From Verrucomicrobiota bacterium (GTDB taxonomy: Bacteria > Verrucomicrobiota > Verrucomicrobiia > Verrucomicrobiales > DEV007), in NCBI GenBank assembly GCA_002862135.1, contig PKCI01000066.1:1-32873 (forward strand): DNA of 32,873 nt. Reading direction: 5' to 3'. Every line of letters begins with the position of its first letter. The stretch's first letter is position 1. Shown here one piece after another: positions 32,107 to 32,873 of the stretch. The notes under the pieces were generated by a model. It saw only the letters and a program-made list of their open reading frames with translations, made no database searches and was not told where the DNA came from. The position numbers and the translations under genes are program-made.

Positions 32107-32742
32107 CTACTTTCTAAAGTCGTCGAGGAAGGTTTGCAAGTGCCGGTGTGCATAGAAGAGCCGTGATCTGACTGTTCCCTCGGAAACACCCAGGATCTTC
32201 GCAATTTCTGCGTGTGGCATACCTTGGATATCAAACATCGTCACTGCTGCTCTGTGATCCTCAGACAGCTGCTGCATGGCCATGTTCAATCTTTCCTGCA
32301 ATTCCGAAATATTTGCCTCCCGGACGGGGTCCGATTTAGAAGTAGCCTCGATGAATTCCTTGTCGTTCTCGATGGCGAGATCGACGTCATTGAGGCTCAT
32401 GGCGCGCCGCCGATTCCTTTTTTTGAGGAAATTCAGCGTCATGTTCGTCGCGATTGAGTAAATCCAGGTGTAGAAGGTGGATTTTCCGCGGAATCGCTTG
32501 AGCGCACGGTAGGCCTTGGCAAAAACGTCCTGGAGAACGTCGTTGGTGTCCTCATGATTCGAGGTCATGTGGTAGACGAGGCCGTAGAGTTTGGGCGTGT
32601 ATTTTTCGACGAGTTCGTCAAAAGCAGCGCTGTCTCCTTCGCGGGCACGGGAGACGAGGTCCGTGTCGGGGTCGACACGGTGACGTTTCCTCCCATCCGC
32701 GGTCGTGACTGGCGGGGCTGTTTCTGTAGTAGCGGATTCCAT
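32107..32742 (-). CDS. ECF sigma factor, RpoE-like
   Basis: The 211-residue protein has sigma region 2 ('DLVSRAREGDSAAFDELVEK', 'DVLQDVFAKAYRALKRFRGK', 'FYTWIYSIATNMTLNFLKKR') and region 4 ('LSEDHRAAVTMFDIQGMPHA', 'EIAKILGVSEGTVRSRLFYA'), with the short acidic linker typical of ECF factors. It would direct RNA polymerase to a stress or envelope regulon. The region before the ATG has no Shine-Dalgarno sequence and instead contains CCTCC blocks. The next gene downstream probably encodes its regulator. Confidence 0.95.
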   Translation of the reverse strand: MESATTETAPPVTTADGRKRHRVDPDTDLVSRAREGDSAAFDELVEKYTPKLYGLVYHMTSNHEDTNDVLQDVFAKAYRALKRFRGKSTFYTWIYSIATNMTLNFLKKRNRRRAMSLNDVDLAIENDKEFIEATSKSDPVREANISELQERLNMAMQQLSEDHRAAVTMFDIQGMPHAEIAKILGVSEGTVRSRLFYAHRHLQTFLDDFRK

Positions 32743-32873
32743 TCAGATGGAGGAGGGCCTGAGTCAGGAGGGGTGAGGCAGGAAAGAAACCTTTAATAGT
32801 TGGTTTATTCGGAAAAGGTTACGTAAGGTTTGCCGGTTTAGGTCCCGCGGGCCTCGCATATACATACGGCGGG

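Overview
The window looks like chromosomal DNA from a Verrucomicrobiota bacterium, probably near Verrucomicrobiales/Akkermansiaceae. Two things point there. One is a four-gene set matching the 'Verru_Chthon cassette' proteins D, B, C and A. The other is an 888-residue secretin of the Amuc_1098 type. Few start codons are preceded by a Shine-Dalgarno sequence. I see no phage, transposon, integrase or CRISPR array. All family assignments come from reading motifs by eye; no database search was run.

Region 1 (1-10681, + strand) encodes an envelope or secretion apparatus. A TPR protein cut by the window edge and a secreted TPR/LamG-like protein come first. Five tightly coupled genes follow: three prepilin-like proteins, a 1193-residue GspK-like protein and a small exported protein. 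The pilin order D-B-C-A mirrors gspH-I-J-K of type II secretion systems.

Region 2 (10682-12335) holds tRNA-Ser(GCU) on the minus strand, with a decayed duplicate of its 3' end and terminator downstream. Next comes a minus-strand pair, gluQ and a Rieske ferredoxin.

Region 3 (12420-21104, + strand) has an exported beta-propeller/M28/PDZ peptidase, the secretin that is the natural outer-membrane partner for the region 1 pseudopilins, and korA-korB (2-oxoacid:ferredoxin oxidoreductase) closed by a strong terminator.

Region 4 (21041-24630) starts with a 685-base intergenic stretch containing an AT-rich tract and a well-folded candidate RNA with its own terminator. A GT4 glycosyltransferase, an LpxH/PlcP-like phosphoesterase and a PhoU homologue follow. 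This grouping resembles phosphate-linked membrane lipid remodelling.

Region 5 (24662-32873) holds rplM-rpsI (minus), a possible interrupted small gene, an exported NlpC/P60-like protein, a polysaccharide-pyruvyl-transferase-like protein, a membrane protein with a degenerate class III cyclase domain, and recR. A minus-strand unit ends the window: ECF sigma factor, single-pass membrane protein and an HtrA-like PDZ protein that has lost its catalytic triad.
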